Source: Burkholderiales bacterium | GTDB taxonomy: Bacteria; Pseudomonadota; Gammaproteobacteria; Burkholderiales; Usitatibacteraceae | Direction: 5' to 3' | DNA: 64,000 bases | Assembly: GCA_025359985.1 (NCBI GenBank) | Contig: JANYDB010000007.1 | Coordinates: 1-64,000, forward strand | In this document: piece by piece, positions 62,466-64,000 of the stretch | How positions within the stretch are numbered: the first letter of the stretch is position 1 | Layout: every line of letters starts with the position of its first letter | Notes under the pieces: model-generated | Told to the model about the DNA's origin: nothing | What the model saw: only the letters and a program-made list of their open reading frames with translations | The model's database searches: none | Program-made: the position numbers and the translations under genes

Positions 62466-64000
62466 ATGAGAATCGACTCTTTAGGATTTGTATTAACTAT
62501 TGCTGCCGTTGTCGTGCTGTTATTGTTTATTTATGTGAGTGGCGTGATTCGCTACATCCCGAATAATCGGCTGGGGGTACTGGAGAAAATGTGGAGTGGC
62601 GCGGGCTCAATTGAAAGCGGTTTAATTGCCCTCAAAAACGAAGCAGGTTTCCAGCCCGATGTATTGCGCGGTGGTTTTCATGTGTTTATGCCGTTCCAGT
62701 ATCGGGTACATCGGGTGCCGCTGGTCACGATTCCGCAAGGGCAAATCGGCTACGTGTTTGCGCGCGATGGCACACCTTTGCCAGCTACACAAACACTGGC
62801 GTCGAACGAAACTGCCAGTGATTTTCAAGATGTTCGCACATTCCTTCAAAACGGCGGCCAAAAAGGCCCGCAGCGCAAAATTTTGCGTGAAGGAAGTTAT
62901 GCCATTAACCTTGCGCAATTTATTGTGCTCACCATGGATCGTCGCTATGCGATCAGCTTGGAAGCCAATGATGAAGCGCTATTCGAGCAAATGTCGGGCA
63001 TCATCGCGCAGCGCAATGGGTTTGAACCGGTCGTGATTAAAGATGCGGACGATGTCATCGGCATCATCACTGTTCACGATGGGCCCGCTTTGCCGGAGGG
63101 CGAGATTATTGCGCCGACGGTGGGGCAGGACGCCAACCGCGCAGCGTTGTTTCATAATAATTTTCAGGACCCCGAAAATTTTTTACGGGCAGCCGGCTTT
63201 CGCGGACGTCAGCATCAGGTGTTGGTGGACGGCAGCTATTATCTGAATCGTCTCTTTGCCACTGTTGAGCTGGTGAAAAAAACGGTGATTGAGGTGGGTA
63301 CGGTGGGCGTGGTGGTTTCCTATACCGGCAAACAGGGCCTCGATATGTCCGGTGACCTATATCGGCATGGAGAGCTGGTGGAACCGGGCACACGTGGCGT
63401 CTGGAGCAAACCATTGCTGCCCGGCAAATATGCGTTTAACACCTATGCAGGCAAAGTTATTTCAGTGCCAACCACCAACTTTGTGTTGAAGTGGGTGAAG
63501 GAAGCTGTAGGCACGCATCGCCTGGATGAAAATTTATCGGAAGTCGCCCTCATCACCAAAGACGCGTTCGAGCCGACCTTGCCGCTGTCGGTGGTGGTGC
63601 ATATTGATTACATGAAGGCGCCGCTGGTGGTGCAGCGCTTTGGTGACATCAAGCGTCTGGTTGAGCAAACACTCGACCCGATGGTATCGGCTTATTTTAA
63701 AAATATTGCACAAACCAAAACCCTGATTGAATTATTGCAGGAGCGCAGCGATATCCAGGAAAAATCAGGCGAAGAAATGCGCGCAAAATTTGCCGCTTAT
63801 AGTTTGGAGTTACAAGAGGTATTGATCGGGACGCCTCGATCAGACCAGGTTAAAAATGGCGGCATTGAGCAAATTTTGATGCAATTACGTAATCGCCAGA
63901 TTGCGGTTGAGCAGGTGGAAACTTACAAGCTGCAGGAACTCGCCGCCACTCAGGAGCGGACCTTGCGCGAGAAAGAGGCGTTAGCCGAGCAACAAGTGAA
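62466..64000 (+). CDS. SPFH-domain (flotillin-like) membrane protein, C-terminus beyond window
   Basis: The frame from ATG 62466 (GCGGAGG 5 nt upstream) stays open to the edge, at least 511 residues. An N-terminal membrane helix (FVLTIAAVVVLLLFIYV) is followed by IPNNRLGVLEKMWSG, then a split SPFH/band-7 domain (VELVKKTVIEVGTVGVVVSY, LPLSVVVHIDYMKAPLVVQRF) and a charged helical region beginning EQVETYKLQELAATQERTLR typical of flotillin coiled coils. It probably oligomerises at membrane microdomains. The C-terminus is not visible. Confidence 0.8.
   Translation, partial: MRIDSLGFVLTIAAVVVLLLFIYVSGVIRYIPNNRLGVLEKMWSGAGSIESGLIALKNEAGFQPDVLRGGFHVFMPFQYRVHRVPLVTIPQGQIGYVFARDGTPLPATQTLASNETASDFQDVRTFLQNGGQKGPQRKILREGSYAINLAQFIVLTMDRRYAISLEANDEALFEQMSGIIAQRNGFEPVVIKDADDVIGIITVHDGPALPEGEIIAPTVGQDANRAALFHNNFQDPENFLRAAGFRGRQHQVLVDGSYYLNRLFATVELVKKTVIEVGTVGVVVSYTGKQGLDMSGDLYRHGELVEPGTRGVWSKPLLPGKYAFNTYAGKVISVPTTNFVLKWVKEAVGTHRLDENLSEVALITKDAFEPTLPLSVVVHIDYMKAPLVVQRFGDIKRLVEQTLDPMVSAYFKNIAQTKTLIELLQERSDIQEKSGEEMRAKFAAYSLELQEVLIGTPRSDQVKNGGIEQILMQLRNRQIAVEQVETYKLQELAATQERTLREKEALAEQQV

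Overview
The window is chromosomal DNA of a betaproteobacterium, most likely Burkholderiales. The grounds are gene content and order: livJ-livHMGF; hemA-prfA; pilBCD-coaE-zapD-yacG; an aa3-type cytochrome oxidase operon with the lineage-typical small genes (a 41-aa oxidase assembly protein, DUF2970, DUF2909); ftsY-ftsE-ftsX-rpoH with a CIRCE site; rsmD-coaD-ferredoxin; TPR-lolB-ispE-tRNA(Gln)-prs-rplY-pth-ychF; and miaB-phoH. Base composition looks close to 50% GC. No species is assigned. Most of the window is core housekeeping DNA. The accessory character lies in the first 7 kb and in scattered intergenic repeats.

Layout. 1-7 kb: edge of an unknown membrane or secreted protein, decayed RAYT (REP-associated tyrosine transposase) sequences with REP-type inverted repeats, a RES/Xre toxin-antitoxin pair, SRPBCC and DUF1428 genes, a DUF5694 protein, an M48 membrane protease, a small secreted protein and an outer-membrane barrel. 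7-13 kb: EcsC-like protein and a complete branched-chain amino-acid ABC transporter. 13-21 kb: a gene fragment, a Trp-rich small protein, amidase, OsmC, an orphan ParA-like ATPase, prfA-hemA, and an FeS photolyase with its DUF2256 neighbour. 21-28 kb: glutathione peroxidase, type IV pilus assembly genes, coaE, zapD, yacG. 28-38.6 kb: cytochrome c oxidase structural and assembly genes, heme a synthesis, Sco. 38.7-43.9 kb: rpoH, ftsX, ftsE, ftsY, rsmD, coaD, ferredoxin. 44-47 kb: dynamin-like GTPase and mutM. 47-55 kb: lipoprotein sorting, isoprenoid, PRPP and translation genes. 55-64 kb: S9 peptidase, Kup, tRNA-Met, miaB, phoH, and the start of a large SPFH (flotillin-type) protein that runs off the end.

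Functional links. The largest block makes a complete terminal oxidase: subunits II, I and III, copper delivery (CtaG, Sco), heme a synthesis (CtaB, CtaA), SURF1 and small helper membrane proteins. The pilus block has the extension ATPase, platform protein and prepilin peptidase. rpoH carries a perfect CIRCE element, which points to HrcA control of sigma-32.

The most interesting non-genic signals are: (1) a four-copy intergenic repeat of about 50 bp with a conserved hairpin, always just downstream of a minus-strand gene and in the same orientation relative to it; (2) two decayed RAYT copies, one an in-frame internal deletion that joins the N- and C-terminal ends, plus REPIN-like hairpins nearby; (3) an FeS photolyase whose four cluster cysteines keep the PhrB spacing exactly, behind a Lys/Pro-rich N-terminal extension and next to a DUF2256 zinc-ribbon gene. 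I did not find a clearly new multigene system. The repeat family is the best candidate for something undescribed.
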